From Promicromonospora soli (GTDB lineage: Bacteria > Actinomycetota > Actinomycetes > Actinomycetales > Cellulomonadaceae), in contig NZ_BNAS01000008.1 in assembly GCF_014653785.1 (NCBI RefSeq), positions 120,508 through 184,507 of the forward strand: DNA of 64,000 nt, read 5' to 3'. This document shows, piece after piece, positions 41,443-51,164 of this stretch. The translations under genes were made by a program, and so were the position numbers. Position 1 is the first letter of the stretch. Every line of letters starts with the position of its first letter. The notes under the pieces were generated by a model, which saw only the letters and a program-made list of their open reading frames with translations, did not search any database and was not told the origin of the DNA.

Positions 41443-44151
41443 TCAGTCGGCGGCCGGGAGCACCAGGGTCCGCACGGGCTCCTCGTTGCCCGCCCGGTCG
41501 GTGGCGGTGAACTCGATGACCTGGGGCCGGTCCGCCAGCGCCCGGGTGAACGGCTCGCGGAAGGTCGCCCAGAACGTGTCCGGCCCCTTCCACCGGATGC
41601 TGTCCACGCCGGAGACGTCGTCGGCGGCGGTCAGGTTGATCTCGACGCCCCGCGGGCCGAGGCGGCGGGCCGTGACCGTGGTCCGCGGCGGCCTGGTGTC
41701 GACGCTGACCTCGCGGACGACGCGGCGCTCGCGGCCGTCGCGGTCCACGGCGCGTGCCGTGACGGTGTGCACGCCCTCGCCGAGCACCAGCGGCGCGTGC
41801 CCCGCGGGGGTCCACGGGGCGTCGCCGACCCGGATCTCGACGGTCGGCTCGCCGGCGTCCGCCCGTGCCTGGACGGTGAGCTCGGCCGGCCGACGGTACC
41901 AGCCGGTGAGGCTGGGTGCCGCGGCCGGGACGATCTCGACCCGGGGCGCGGACCCGTCGTGGGCGGCTGTGGGTGCGTCGGCCAGGAGCGCGGCCTCCTC
42001 CTCGCGTGCGGCCGCGTCCCGGCCGACGCCGGAGCGTGCCGCGGCGCGCAGGACCTGAGCCGCCTCGGCGGCGCTGATCAGACCGAGCCCCACGAACTCG
42101 TGCGTCGTGCGCAGCACCGACTCCAGGAACTCCGCCCGCGAGGCGAAGCCGCCGTCGGACCAGAGGACGTCGAGGAACGTGCGGCCGTCCTCACGCGCCG
42201 CGTTGGGCACACCGGAGTCGGCGCTGGAGCCGGAGCCAGAGCCCCCGGCGAACCCGATGCGCGTATCCGCCCGGCGGAGGTACATGTGATAGCGCGCGTC
42301 GGAGCCGGACCACGCCGGCTCCAGGACCATGTCGCCCAGCCGCCACGTGCCGTCGTCGGCCCGGACCAACGGCGCGTCGAGCGTCCCGTCGAGGCGTCGC
42401 CACGTCGCGGCGGCGAGCGGCAGCCAGGTGGTGGCCGCGCTGCGGGCCAGCAGGACCGTCGGCCCGAGCTCCAGGGTGACCACCGACGCGTCGTCGGGCG
42501 CCGGGACCTCCCGCAGCGTGAGCGGCATGCCGACCTCGACCACGGTGCCTGGACGCCAGTCCCGCCGGAGCGACACGTACCGTCCGGGCACGGCCCGCAC
42601 GGGCTGGGCCGCGCCGTCGACCGTCACCGTCCAGGTTCCCGTGACCCACGCCGGGACCCGGAGCTGCAGCTCGAGGTCGCCGGCGGCGTCCACCCGGATC
42701 CTGCTCGTGCCCTCCAGCGGATAGCAGGTCTCCTGGACCAGGCGCACGTCCTGTTCGGCCCAGTGCAGGGTCGAGGCCACATAGAGGTTGACCCAGACCG
42801 TGCGCCCGGCGCCAGGGCGGGACCGGAAGTAGACCGAGTCCTGGTACTTGACGTGGTTCTCCAGGCCGGTGCCGCCGCAGCAGGTGCCGACGTTGTCGTA
42901 CTCGCGCAGCGCCCCCGGGTGGACGGGGAACATGTAGGTCACCTCGGGCGAGTCGTCCGAGTCGGCGTCCCGCCGCGACCCCAGGATCTGGTTGGTGACC
43001 GCCCGCTCGTGGTAGTCGGCGTAGCGCGCGTCGCCGGTGCGCTCGAACAGGGCGCGGGCCACCTTGAGCATGTTGTAGGTCACGCAGGTCTCGGCGTTCC
43101 GGTTGCCGATGTCGCCCGCCACCGCCCCGGGCGGCCCCCACAGCTCGTTCTCCCCCGAGCCGCCGTGGGCGTAGGTGCGGCCCGGCACCAGCATGTCCCA
43201 GATGTTGCTCACGGCGTCCAGGTAGTGCGCCTCGCCGGTCAGGTCGTGCAGCGCGAGGTAGCCCGGGAGCGTGGCGGCGTGCTGGTTGGCGTGCATCCCG
43301 TCCAGGGCGTCCCGGCCCGACGCCGCGGCGTCGAGCAGCGAGCCCAGGTCGAAGAGGCGAGCCGTCTCGACGAAGAGCTTGTCGCCGGTGAGCGTCGCGA
43401 GGTCGCACAGCACCTCGTTCATGCCCCCGGTCTCGCCCGCGATGTACAGCGACCACATGTCCGTGCGCTGCTCCGCGGGCAGGACGGAGAGCCGGCCGTG
43501 CACCCAGCGCCCCATCTCGGCGGCGACCTCCAGCGCCACCTGCGAGCCCGCGTGCCGGTGCGCGTCGAGCAGCCCCGCCATGATCTTGTGGCACGTGTAG
43601 TACGGCGCCCAGATCTCGCCGTACGGGGCCAGGCCCTCCAGGCGGGAGAACTGCCACTCGCCGTACGCCGCGAGGAACCCGGGATGGCTGTAGCGGCCCG
43701 ACGCCGCCAGCGTCTCCTGGACCTCCCGCAGGCCCTCGACCAGGTGGTCGACCTTGGCCCGCAGAGCGGCCCGTAGGGCCGCGTCGCTCGTACCGGCGTG
43801 GGCCAGGGCCAGCATGGACAGGAGGTGGCCCGCGTAGTGTCCGCGCAGCAGGTTGGCGGTCGGCGCCGCCTCACGGCCCGGGTAGTCGTCGGGGCCCCAG
43901 GCTTCCTCGTCGGGGTGGCCGAAGTCCTCCCAGCCGCCGGGCGGCACCGCGCCGCGCGTGTCCAGGCCGGCGTTCGCGCGGAACACCGCCAGGACCCGGT
44001 CGACCGGGTAGACGCGCGCCAGGTGCAGCATCTGGTCCCGGGCCCGCGTGAAGATCCCTCTGTGCAGCTCGACGGCGGCCAGCGGGAACGCTTCGGCGAC
44101 GGGCTCTGCAACGGTTGTCGGGCGGGGCGGCGCGCCGGGCTCAGGCATCAC
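41443..44151 (-). CDS. GH127/GH146-like beta-L-arabinofuranosidase with C-terminal Ig-like domains
   Basis: A 902-residue DUF1680-type glycosidase. The zinc-cysteine active site of beta-L-arabinofuranosidases is present: Glu354 and Cys356 in NAETCVTYN, and Cys424-Cys425 in VGTCCGGTGLENHVKYQD. After the catalytic (alpha/alpha)6 barrel and beta domain, from about residue 730, come two OmpL47-like Ig modules (EGVHTVTARAVDRDG, DDVSGVDSIRWKG, FTATDRAGNEEP). No signal peptide is seen, so it is cytoplasmic despite these modules. It starts at GTG 44149-44151 or ATG 44146-44148, overlapping the aminopeptidase stop, as the last gene of the operon. Family GH146 is possible. Confidence 0.85.
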   Translation of the reverse strand: MMPEPGAPPRPTTVAEPVAEAFPLAAVELHRGIFTRARDQMLHLARVYPVDRVLAVFRANAGLDTRGAVPPGGWEDFGHPDEEAWGPDDYPGREAAPTANLLRGHYAGHLLSMLALAHAGTSDAALRAALRAKVDHLVEGLREVQETLAASGRYSHPGFLAAYGEWQFSRLEGLAPYGEIWAPYYTCHKIMAGLLDAHRHAGSQVALEVAAEMGRWVHGRLSVLPAEQRTDMWSLYIAGETGGMNEVLCDLATLTGDKLFVETARLFDLGSLLDAAASGRDALDGMHANQHAATLPGYLALHDLTGEAHYLDAVSNIWDMLVPGRTYAHGGSGENELWGPPGAVAGDIGNRNAETCVTYNMLKVARALFERTGDARYADYHERAVTNQILGSRRDADSDDSPEVTYMFPVHPGALREYDNVGTCCGGTGLENHVKYQDSVYFRSRPGAGRTVWVNLYVASTLHWAEQDVRLVQETCYPLEGTSRIRVDAAGDLELQLRVPAWVTGTWTVTVDGAAQPVRAVPGRYVSLRRDWRPGTVVEVGMPLTLREVPAPDDASVVTLELGPTVLLARSAATTWLPLAAATWRRLDGTLDAPLVRADDGTWRLGDMVLEPAWSGSDARYHMYLRRADTRIGFAGGSGSGSSADSGVPNAAREDGRTFLDVLWSDGGFASRAEFLESVLRTTHEFVGLGLISAAEAAQVLRAAARSGVGRDAAAREEEAALLADAPTAAHDGSAPRVEIVPAAAPSLTGWYRRPAELTVQARADAGEPTVEIRVGDAPWTPAGHAPLVLGEGVHTVTARAVDRDGRERRVVREVSVDTRPPRTTVTARRLGPRGVEINLTAADDVSGVDSIRWKGPDTFWATFREPFTRALADRPQVIEFTATDRAGNEEPVRTLVLPAAD

Positions 44152-45605
44152 CGGGCGTCACCGAGCCGCTCCCTGGTCCAGCGCTCGATGCCGGCGGCAT
44201 CGATCGGCAGCGCGTCCGAGAGCACCTCGGCGCCGTCGGGCGTGACCAGCAGGTCGTCCTCCAGCCGCACGCCGATGCCGCGCAGCTCGGGCGGCACGGT
44301 CTCGTCGTGGGCGTGGAAGTAGAGGCCCGGCTCGACCGTCATGACGACGCCGGGCTCCAGGGGAGCCGCCTGGTAGGTGGGGTAGTCGGAGTGGGCGCAG
44401 TCGTGCACGTCGAGGCCGAGGTGGTGGCCGATGCCGCACACGAGCCAGCGGCGGTGCTGCTGCCCGCCGGGGGACAGCGCCTCGTCGACCGAGACGTCGA
44501 GCAGGCCCCAGTCGTGCAGCCCCTGAGCGATGACCTCCATGGACGCGAAGTGGAAGTCGAGGTACTCGACGCCCGGGCGGATCTGCGCCATGCCGGCGCG
44601 GTGCGCCTTCTCGACCAGGTCGTGCACCTGCCGCTGCACCGCACTGAAGGTGCCCGACGGCGGAACGGTCCGCGTCACGTCGGCCGTGTACAGCGAGTTC
44701 GCCTCGACGCCCATGTCGAGCAGCAGCGGAATGTCGGGCAGCACCGGGCCGTCGCAGCGCACCCAGTGCAGGGTCGGCGCATGCGGCCCGGAGCCGACGA
44801 TCGTGGAGTACCCGGGCCCGTTGCCGAACGTGCGCGCGTGCCGGTCGAACGTGCCCTGCAGCCAGCGCTCGCCCAGGCCGCCGATCGCGCGCGGCAGCTC
44901 GGCCACCACGGCCTCGAAGCCGGTCACCGTGTGGTCGACGGCCTCGCGAAGCTGGGCGACCTCCCAGTCGTCCTTGATCATGCGCAGGTCCGACAGCGCG
45001 CGGGCCAGGTCCTCCGACGGCTTCATACCGAACCGGCGCACCAGCTCGTCGTCGACCGACGGGGAGGCGAGCGCCCCGTCGAGCGCGGCCAGGACGCCGT
45101 CGAGCGCGGACAGCGGCTCCACCGCGATACTCAGCGCCTGCGCCCAGTCGCCCAGGTCCGGGGACGGCCCGACCCACAGCTCGCCGTACGCGGCGTTCCC
45201 GAAGAACGCGCTGTCGCCCGGCTTGGCCGGCGGCGGCAGGTAGAGCGTCGCGTCGTGGCCGCCGCCGCTCGCCCGCAGCACGAGGACGCCGTCCTCGGCC
45301 TGCGCGCCGGTGAGCCACACGAAGTCGCTGTCCGCGCGGAACCCGTACAGGACGTCGCCGTTGCGCAGGGACGCGCGCCCCGCGCCCACCACGACGTCGC
45401 TCGCGCCGATGCGCTCGGACAGGCGCTCGCGGTGCGCGGCCGCGGCGGCAGCCGCCCCGGCCGGCACCGGCACGGCGACGTCGGGGGCACCCCAGCCGCG
45501 CGCCATGTGGGCGTTGAACGCCTCGCTCTCGACGAGCCGGGGGGCACGCGTCCCGGCATACGGGGGGCGTCCCTGGTTCGGGTCGTGCGGCAAGGTCGTG
45601 CTCAT
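44148..45605 (-). CDS. pepP: Xaa-Pro aminopeptidase (aminopeptidase P, M24B)
   Basis: A 485-residue dimetal peptidase that removes an N-terminal residue preceding proline; Pro and Hyp are both plausible here. The pita-bread domain has all five metal ligands: two Asp in LLLDMGVEANSLYTADVTRT, His in CGIGHHLGLDVHD, Glu in VMTVEPGLYF and Glu in GVRLEDDLLV. The N-terminal domain (AFNAHMARGW, LTGAQAEDGVLVL) matches aminopeptidase P. The ATG at 45603-45605 follows GGAGGAGAG. It sits inside the operon between oligopeptide-transporter ATPases and a beta-L-arabinofuranosidase, which argues for processing of imported proline/hydroxyproline-rich peptides. Confidence 0.91.
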   Translation of the reverse strand: MSTTLPHDPNQGRPPYAGTRAPRLVESEAFNAHMARGWGAPDVAVPVPAGAAAAAAAHRERLSERIGASDVVVGAGRASLRNGDVLYGFRADSDFVWLTGAQAEDGVLVLRASGGGHDATLYLPPPAKPGDSAFFGNAAYGELWVGPSPDLGDWAQALSIAVEPLSALDGVLAALDGALASPSVDDELVRRFGMKPSEDLARALSDLRMIKDDWEVAQLREAVDHTVTGFEAVVAELPRAIGGLGERWLQGTFDRHARTFGNGPGYSTIVGSGPHAPTLHWVRCDGPVLPDIPLLLDMGVEANSLYTADVTRTVPPSGTFSAVQRQVHDLVEKAHRAGMAQIRPGVEYLDFHFASMEVIAQGLHDWGLLDVSVDEALSPGGQQHRRWLVCGIGHHLGLDVHDCAHSDYPTYQAAPLEPGVVMTVEPGLYFHAHDETVPPELRGIGVRLEDDLLVTPDGAEVLSDALPIDAAGIERWTRERLGDAR

Positions 45606-45693
45606 CGAATCTCTCCTCCTCGGTCACGGACCGGCTCACGGAGGCGCTCCAGCACGCGCCCATCGCCGATCCCGTCGTGCTCGTACTCGTTGG

Positions 45694-46530
45694 TCAGGAC
45701 CGGCCGGCGTTGGCCCGCCGCTGCCGTTCCCACTCGGGGCGGATGCGGGGGACGGCGTCGAGCAGCGTGCGGGTGTACTCGTGCCGTGGCGCCCCGAAGA
45801 CGCTGTCCCGGTCGCCCTCCTCGACGATCCGTCCCTGGGTCATCACGGCGACCCGGGTGGCGATCTGCCGCACCACCGCCAGGTCGTGCGCGATGAACAG
45901 GTAGGTCAGCCCCTCCTCGCGCTGCAGGTCGCGCAGCAGGTTGATCACCTGGGCCTGGACCGACACGTCCAGCGCCGATACCGCCTCGTCGCAGACGACG
46001 ACGCGGGGGCCCACCGCCAGCGCCCGGGCGATCCCGATGCGCTGCGCCTGCCCGCCGGAGAACTGCGCCGGGTACTTCTGCGAGTGGTCCGGGTCCAGCC
46101 CGACCCGCTCCATGAGCGAGCGGGTGAACGCGCGGGGCCCGCCCGGGATGGTCCGCTGCTGGTAGACCAGGGGAGCGGTGACTATCCGCTCCACGGTGTG
46201 CCGCGGGTTGAGCGAGGAGTACGGGTCCTGGAACACGACCTGTACCTCGCTGCGAAAGCGGTTCAGCTCGGAACGCTTGAGCGCGGTCACGTCCTCGCCG
46301 TCCAGCTCGACGGTGCCCGAGGTGACGTCCAGCAGGCGCGCGGCGAGCCGCGCCGTCGTCGACTTGCCCGAGCCGGACTCGCCCACCAGGGCGAGCGTCT
46401 CGCCCGCGCGGATCTCGAAGCTCACGTCGTCCACGGCCCGGAAGGTGGCCGGACGGCGCAGCAGGCCGCCCGTTCCCATGATCGGGAACTCCTTGACGAG
46501 GTGGGTGGCTCTCAGGAGCGGCTCGCTCAT
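45694..46530 (-). CDS. Oligopeptide/dipeptide ABC transporter ATPase (OppF/DppF type)
   Basis: A 278-residue ATPase. Walker A is GESGSGKSTT, the signature SGGQAQRIGIARAL and Walker B VVVCDEAVSALD. The C-terminal oligopeptide/dipeptide region (HEYTRTLLDAVPRIRPEWER) is present. It energises uptake with the second ATPase encoded just upstream. The ATG at 46528-46530 overlaps that gene's stop (ATGA). An 88-bp gap separates it from the downstream aminopeptidase gene. In the operon it is the fifth transporter component. Confidence 0.92.
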   Translation of the reverse strand: MSEPLLRATHLVKEFPIMGTGGLLRRPATFRAVDDVSFEIRAGETLALVGESGSGKSTTARLAARLLDVTSGTVELDGEDVTALKRSELNRFRSEVQVVFQDPYSSLNPRHTVERIVTAPLVYQQRTIPGGPRAFTRSLMERVGLDPDHSQKYPAQFSGGQAQRIGIARALAVGPRVVVCDEAVSALDVSVQAQVINLLRDLQREEGLTYLFIAHDLAVVRQIATRVAVMTQGRIVEEGDRDSVFGAPRHEYTRTLLDAVPRIRPEWERQRRANAGRS

Positions 46531-47381
46531 ACGGGACCTCCGTTGTCGGGGGCGACGGCGAGGCCCGGCGCCACCGCGCGCAGCTCGCCGATCTCGTCGT
46601 CGATGCGGGGCACGGCGTCGAGCAGCGCCTGCGTGTAGGGATGCCGCGGCCGGGTGAAGATCTGCTCGACCGCGCCGCGCTCGACGCACACGCCGTCCTT
46701 CATGACGACTATGTGGTCGGTGATCTCGCTGACGACCGCAAGGTCGTGCGTGATCAGGACGAGGCCGGTGCCGGTCTCCCGCCGGATCTCCTGCAGCAGG
46801 TCGAGGATCTGCGCCTGCACCGTGACGTCGAGCGCGGTGGTCGGCTCGTCCGCGATCAGCAGCTCGGGCTCCGTGCTCAGCGCCATGGCGATCATGACGC
46901 GCTGGCGCATGCCGCCGGAGAACTGGTGCGGGTAGTGGTTCACCCGCCGTGCGGCGTCCCGGATGCGCACGCGTTCCAGGGCCGCGATCGCCACCTTCCG
47001 CGCCTCCCGGCGAGTCACGCCCGGCCGGTGGGCACAATAGGCCTCCTCGATCTGGAGCCCGACCGTGTAGTACGGGTTCAGGGAGGAGAGCGGGTCCTGG
47101 AAGACCATGGCTACGCGGTCGCCGCGCACGCGGCGCAGGTCGGCCTCGGACATGCCGACGAGCTCCCGGCCCTGCAGACGCACGCTGCCCGTGCGCCGGG
47201 CCGCCCGGGGCTGCAGGCCCATGATCGCGAGGCTGGTCATGGACTTTCCCGAGCCTGACTCGCCGACGATGCCCAGCGCGCCGCCCGGCTCGAGGTCCAG
47301 GTCCAGCGAGCGGACGGCGTCGAGCGGGCCGCGCGGCGTGGGGAAGGTGACGGTCAGGTCGCGCACCTCGAGCAGCATCAT
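46527..47381 (-). CDS. Oligopeptide/dipeptide ABC transporter ATPase (OppD/DppD type)
   Basis: A 284-residue ATPase with Walker A GESGSGKSMTSLA, the Q-loop VAMVFQDPLSSLNPYYTVG, signature FSGGMRQRVMIAMAL and Walker B LLIADEPTTALDVTVQAQIL. The C-terminal segment RPRHPYTQALLDAVPRIDDE marks the Opp/Dpp class. It starts at ATG 47379-47381, overlapping the permease stop (ATGA); an adjacent in-frame ATG is possible. It works as a heterodimer with the following ATPase. Confidence 0.92.
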   Translation of the reverse strand: MMLLEVRDLTVTFPTPRGPLDAVRSLDLDLEPGGALGIVGESGSGKSMTSLAIMGLQPRAARRTGSVRLQGRELVGMSEADLRRVRGDRVAMVFQDPLSSLNPYYTVGLQIEEAYCAHRPGVTRREARKVAIAALERVRIRDAARRVNHYPHQFSGGMRQRVMIAMALSTEPELLIADEPTTALDVTVQAQILDLLQEIRRETGTGLVLITHDLAVVSEITDHIVVMKDGVCVERGAVEQIFTRPRHPYTQALLDAVPRIDDEIGELRAVAPGLAVAPDNGGPV

Positions 47382-48370
47382 GCGTTCACCCGCACTCTCG
47401 GGTCGATGGCGGTGTACACGACGTCGACCACGAGGTTGCCGACGACGACGAGGAACCCGGCGAGCAGCGTGACGCCCATGATCACGGGCTGGTCGTTGCG
47501 GGCGATCGAGTCGGCGGCCATCTTGCCGACGCCGTTGATCCCGAAGACCGTCTCGGTGATGAGCGCCCCGCCCAGCAGGCCGGCGAAGTCCATCCCGAAG
47601 ATCGTCACGATCGGCGTCAGGGCCGGCCGCAGCGCGTGCCGCCGCCACACCAGCGACTGGGGCAGACCCTTGGCGGCGGCGGTCCGCACGTAGTTCTCGC
47701 GCAGCACGTCGAGCACGTTGGCGCGGGTCAGCCTCGTGTAGGCGGCCGCGTACCCGATCGCGAGCACCATCCACGGCATCACGAAGTTCAGGAACCACTG
47801 CACGGGGTCGTCCGCGAAGGCGACGGCCTGGGGGAACGGGAGCCACTGGAGCTGGACGACCAGCACGTACTGCAGCACGAGCGCCAGCACGTAGTTGGGG
47901 ATCGACATGCTGGTCAGCGTCAGGCCGGTGGTGAACCGGTCGAGGAACGAGCCCTCCTTCACCGCGCTGAGCAGGCCGCCGGCGAGGCCGGCCAGCAGCC
48001 ACAGCACGGCGGCGCCCACGGCGACGGTCGCGGAGACCGGGAGTCGCTGCACGATCATGTCCCACACGGCCTGGCTGGACTGGAACGAGTAGCCCAGGCA
48101 GGGCGCGGCGCAGTCGACCGCGCCGGCGCCGTCGCCGTAGGTGCGGCCCGCGAAGATGCCGACGACGAAGAGGAAGAACTGGGTCCAGAACGGCTGGTCC
48201 AGGCCGAGGTTCCCGCGGATCTGGTCGATCAGCTCGGGCGTGCAGCTCTTGCCGCAGATCTGCACCGCCGGGTCCGGCGAGAGCGCGAAGAAGACCAGAT
48301 AGGTGAACAGGCACACCAGCAGCAGGACCATGAGGCCCGACATGATGCGGGTAAGCAGGAACCGGGGCAT
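47378..48370 (-). CDS. Oligopeptide-type ABC transporter permease (OppB/DppB type)
   Basis: A 330-residue permease with six membrane segments. The first contains IMSGLMVLLLVCLFTYLVFF, and a large extracytoplasmic loop with several Cys residues (VQICGKSCTPEL, DCAAPCLGY) follows. The EAA loop YVRTAAAKGLPQSLVWRRHA is near residues 235-255. Permeases of this class carry peptides or oligosaccharides. Its ATG shares one base with the stop codon of the upstream permease gene, and its own stop overlaps the next ATPase gene. The extra Cys pairs in the loop are unusual compared with typical DppB. Confidence 0.91.
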   Translation of the reverse strand: MPRFLLTRIMSGLMVLLLVCLFTYLVFFALSPDPAVQICGKSCTPELIDQIRGNLGLDQPFWTQFFLFVVGIFAGRTYGDGAGAVDCAAPCLGYSFQSSQAVWDMIVQRLPVSATVAVGAAVLWLLAGLAGGLLSAVKEGSFLDRFTTGLTLTSMSIPNYVLALVLQYVLVVQLQWLPFPQAVAFADDPVQWFLNFVMPWMVLAIGYAAAYTRLTRANVLDVLRENYVRTAAAKGLPQSLVWRRHALRPALTPIVTIFGMDFAGLLGGALITETVFGINGVGKMAADSIARNDQPVIMGVTLLAGFLVVVGNLVVDVVYTAIDPRVRVNA

Positions 48371-49359
48371 CAGCGACCCTCCTGGGCGTCGACGACGGCG
48401 CGCAGGCGGTCGCCGAGCACGGTGAACGAGAGCACGAGCAGGAACAGGCAGACGCCCGGCACCACGAAGTAGGCGGGGTCGACGGCGTACCACTTCACCG
48501 AGGCGGCGATCATCTGGCCCCAGCTCGGCGCTGGCGGGACGACGCCGACGCCGAGGAACGACAGCCCGGCCTCGGTGCCGATGTAGCCGGGCACGGCCAG
48601 CGTCGACATCACGATGATGGTCGAGCGCAGGTTGGGCAGGATCTCGCGGAACACGATGCGGGTACCGCTCGCCCCGGCCGCCCGGGCCGCCTCGACGAAC
48701 TCCCGCTGCGCCAGGGACATGGTCTGCCCGCGCACGATGCGCGCCAGGTAGGGCCAGCCGAATGCGGAGATCACGACGACGAGCAGCGCCGACCGGTTGC
48801 TCGCCGGCAGGGCGGAGAGCACGGCGATCATGAAGATGAGCGCCGGGAAGGCCATGAGGAAGTCCATGACCCGCGAGATGACGACGTCCACCCGCCCGCC
48901 GAAGTAGCCCGCCAGGAGCCCGAGCGAGACACCGAGCACCGTGGTCAGCAGCGTCGCGGACAGCGCGATGCTCATGGACACCCGCGCCCCGTAGACGATG
49001 CGGGCGAAGATGTCGCGCCCGCTGCCCGGCTCGACGCCGAACCAGTGCTCGGCCCCCATGCCGCCCCACGGGCCGATCGGCATGCCGCCGAGGTCGGGGT
49101 CGATCGCCGTCTGGTCGAACTCGTACGGGGTCCAGCCGCTGATCGAGGTGAGCACGGGCGCGAAGATCGCGACGAGCGTGACGAGGACTATGTAGCCGAG
49201 GCCGAGCATCGCGCCGACATCGTGGCGCAGTGCCTGCCAGGTCCCGCCGGCACCCGCCGGGAGGGCGCCGGCGGCTGATGCCGCCGGCGCCTCCGCGGTG
49301 TCGCCGGTCCCGGACCCGACCGCTCGGGCTGCCGTGAGGTCAGTCGGGGAGGACGTCAT
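48370..49359 (-). CDS. Oligopeptide-type ABC transporter permease (OppC/DppC type)
   Basis: A 329-residue permease. An Ala/Gly-rich N-terminal extension of about 45 residues precedes the first helix (GLGYIVLVTLVAIFAPVL). HWFGVEPGSGRDIFARIVYG is the usual OppC pre-domain motif. The EAA loop FVEAARAAGASGTRIVFREI is near residues 225-245, followed by LSFLGVGVVPPAPSWGQMIA. It pairs with the OppB-type protein. The ATG at 49357-49359 lies 3 bp after the binding-protein stop, with AAGGGC inside that gene as ribosome-binding site. Confidence 0.91.
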   Translation of the reverse strand: MTSSPTDLTAARAVGSGTGDTAEAPAASAAGALPAGAGGTWQALRHDVGAMLGLGYIVLVTLVAIFAPVLTSISGWTPYEFDQTAIDPDLGGMPIGPWGGMGAEHWFGVEPGSGRDIFARIVYGARVSMSIALSATLLTTVLGVSLGLLAGYFGGRVDVVISRVMDFLMAFPALIFMIAVLSALPASNRSALLVVVISAFGWPYLARIVRGQTMSLAQREFVEAARAAGASGTRIVFREILPNLRSTIIVMSTLAVPGYIGTEAGLSFLGVGVVPPAPSWGQMIAASVKWYAVDPAYFVVPGVCLFLLVLSFTVLGDRLRAVVDAQEGR

Positions 49360-49362
49360 GGG

Positions 49363-51072
49363 TCAGCCCTTCTCAGGGTCCTTGAGACCGACGGCGACGT
49401 AGTCGATGCCGCCGGTCGCGGCGTTCGCCGAGGAGAACAGGCCGGTCACGTTCTCGCCGGGCAGCATGACGCCCTTGGCGACCATGAGCGGGACGACCGG
49501 GGCCAGCTCGAGGATCTGCTCGTCGAGCTCGCCCCACTGCTCGTTCGCAGCGTCGATGTCCGTCATGGCCTTGATCTCGTCGATCCGGGAGTTGATCTCC
49601 GGGTCGTTGATCTGGGCGAGGTTGCCGTTGCCCTTCTCGTAGATGTTGCGGCCGTCGAACAGCGGGGGGATGAAGGTCGCCGCCGACGACGCCCAGTCCG
49701 GGCACCAGCCGGTGATGGCGGCGTCGTTCTGCTGCGACGGGGTGCCGATGGTCTCGTAGTAGGTGGAGGTGTCGATCAGGTTGAGCTCGACAGTGATGCC
49801 GACCCGCTCGAGCGCCTGCTGGACGGCCTCGGCCTGGGCCTGCATGGACTCCTGCGAGCGGATGTCCAGCGTCATGGTGAACCCGTCGGACAGGCCCGCC
49901 TCGTCCAGCAGCTTCTGCGCGGCTTCGACGTCGCCGGTGCCGTCTTGCGACGGGTACAGGTCGAAGTCCTTGTGGCCCGCGACCGTCGGCGGCAGGATCG
50001 TCGTGGCGGGGTCCCCGAGCTGCGTGCCGCCGCTCGCGTTGACGATGGTGGTGCGGTCGATCGCGTAGCTGATCGCCTGGCGCACGCGGACGTCGTCGAG
50101 GTGCTTCTTCGTGGTGTTCAGGCCCATGTAGGTGGTGCAGATGCCCGGGAACTCCAGGACGCGGTCCTGCAGCTGCGGCGTCTGCAGGCGGGGGAGCGTG
50201 GCCGGCTGGATGTTGCCGGCGATCGCGTTGACATCGGCCCCCTGCCCGGCGATGAGGCGCTCGTCGATGGTGGCCGGGTCGAGGCCGATGGTGAACTCCC
50301 AGCCGTCCGGCTTGGCGGCCCGCACCTCGTCGGTCTCGGGGTCCCAGCTCTCGTTGCGCTCGAGCTTGATGGTGCTGCCCGGCACGTACTCGGCCAGCTT
50401 GTACGGGCCGGAGGCGATGATCTCGTGGATGAACTCGTCGCCCGCGCCGCTCCCCTCGGGGAACGGCGTGGCGTTCACCTGGGCGAGCACGGCGTCGAAC
50501 TCGGGGAACGGCTTGATGAGGTGGAAGACGATCGTCTTGTCGTCGGGCGTCTCGATGGTCGGCAGGTCGCCCGTCTTGTAGGGGCCCTCGTACCCCTCGG
50601 GGGCGTCGATGACCTGCTTGAGGTAGGGCGACCCGATGCCGATCTCGGGGTCCCACGCCCGGGAGATGCCGAACTTGACCTCGGCGGAGGTGATCGGGTC
50701 GCCGCCTGCGAACTTCAGCCCGTCCTTGAGCCGGTACGTCCAGGTGAGGCCGTCCTCGGAGACCTCGCCGAGGCTCTCGGCGAGGTCCGGCACTATCTCG
50801 TTCGGGTCCTCCGCCGAGCCGGGCGCCGACGTCGTGAGCTGGCGGTAGACCAGCCGGTAGAAGTTGTTCACGCCGCCGTCCCAGCCGCGGGCCGGGTCGA
50901 GGTAGGAGAAGTCGGCGTTCTGCAGCACCTGCACGGTGCCGCCCTCGGCGGGCTCGGCGGTGAACCCACCGCCCCCTGAGGAGCTGTTCTGGCCGCCGCC
51001 GCCGCCGCAGGCGGCGAGCGCGAGTGTCGTGACGGCAGCGATGACGGCTGCCCCAGTCCGATGGTGCTTCAC
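49363..51072 (-). CDS. Extracellular solute-binding lipoprotein, family 5 (Opp/Dpp-like)
   Basis: A 569-residue lipoprotein. The signal ends VTTLALAAC with the lipidated Cys near residue 22, followed by a Gly/Ser linker. SBP family 5 features are PDLAESLGEVSEDGLTWTYR near residues 105-125, LKDGLKFAGGDPITSAEVKF and VRQAISYAIDRTTIV. These proteins bind peptides, nickel or oligosaccharides. Here the neighbouring aminopeptidase P and arabinofuranosidases suggest glycosylated Hyp-rich peptides or arabino-oligosaccharides. The start is GTG at 51070-51072 with AGAGG upstream. It follows the GH127 gene by 92 bp. Confidence 0.9.
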   Translation of the reverse strand: MKHHRTGAAVIAAVTTLALAACGGGGGQNSSSGGGGFTAEPAEGGTVQVLQNADFSYLDPARGWDGGVNNFYRLVYRQLTTSAPGSAEDPNEIVPDLAESLGEVSEDGLTWTYRLKDGLKFAGGDPITSAEVKFGISRAWDPEIGIGSPYLKQVIDAPEGYEGPYKTGDLPTIETPDDKTIVFHLIKPFPEFDAVLAQVNATPFPEGSGAGDEFIHEIIASGPYKLAEYVPGSTIKLERNESWDPETDEVRAAKPDGWEFTIGLDPATIDERLIAGQGADVNAIAGNIQPATLPRLQTPQLQDRVLEFPGICTTYMGLNTTKKHLDDVRVRQAISYAIDRTTIVNASGGTQLGDPATTILPPTVAGHKDFDLYPSQDGTGDVEAAQKLLDEAGLSDGFTMTLDIRSQESMQAQAEAVQQALERVGITVELNLIDTSTYYETIGTPSQQNDAAITGWCPDWASSAATFIPPLFDGRNIYEKGNGNLAQINDPEINSRIDEIKAMTDIDAANEQWGELDEQILELAPVVPLMVAKGVMLPGENVTGLFSSANAATGGIDYVAVGLKDPEKG

Positions 51073-51164
51073 GATGTGGCCTCTCGGTCGGTGACGCTCG
51101 TTGCGTCGAGGGGTCGTACGGGTAGGACGTCGAGGGCAAGGCCCACGGCGGGTCTGGTGTCCGG

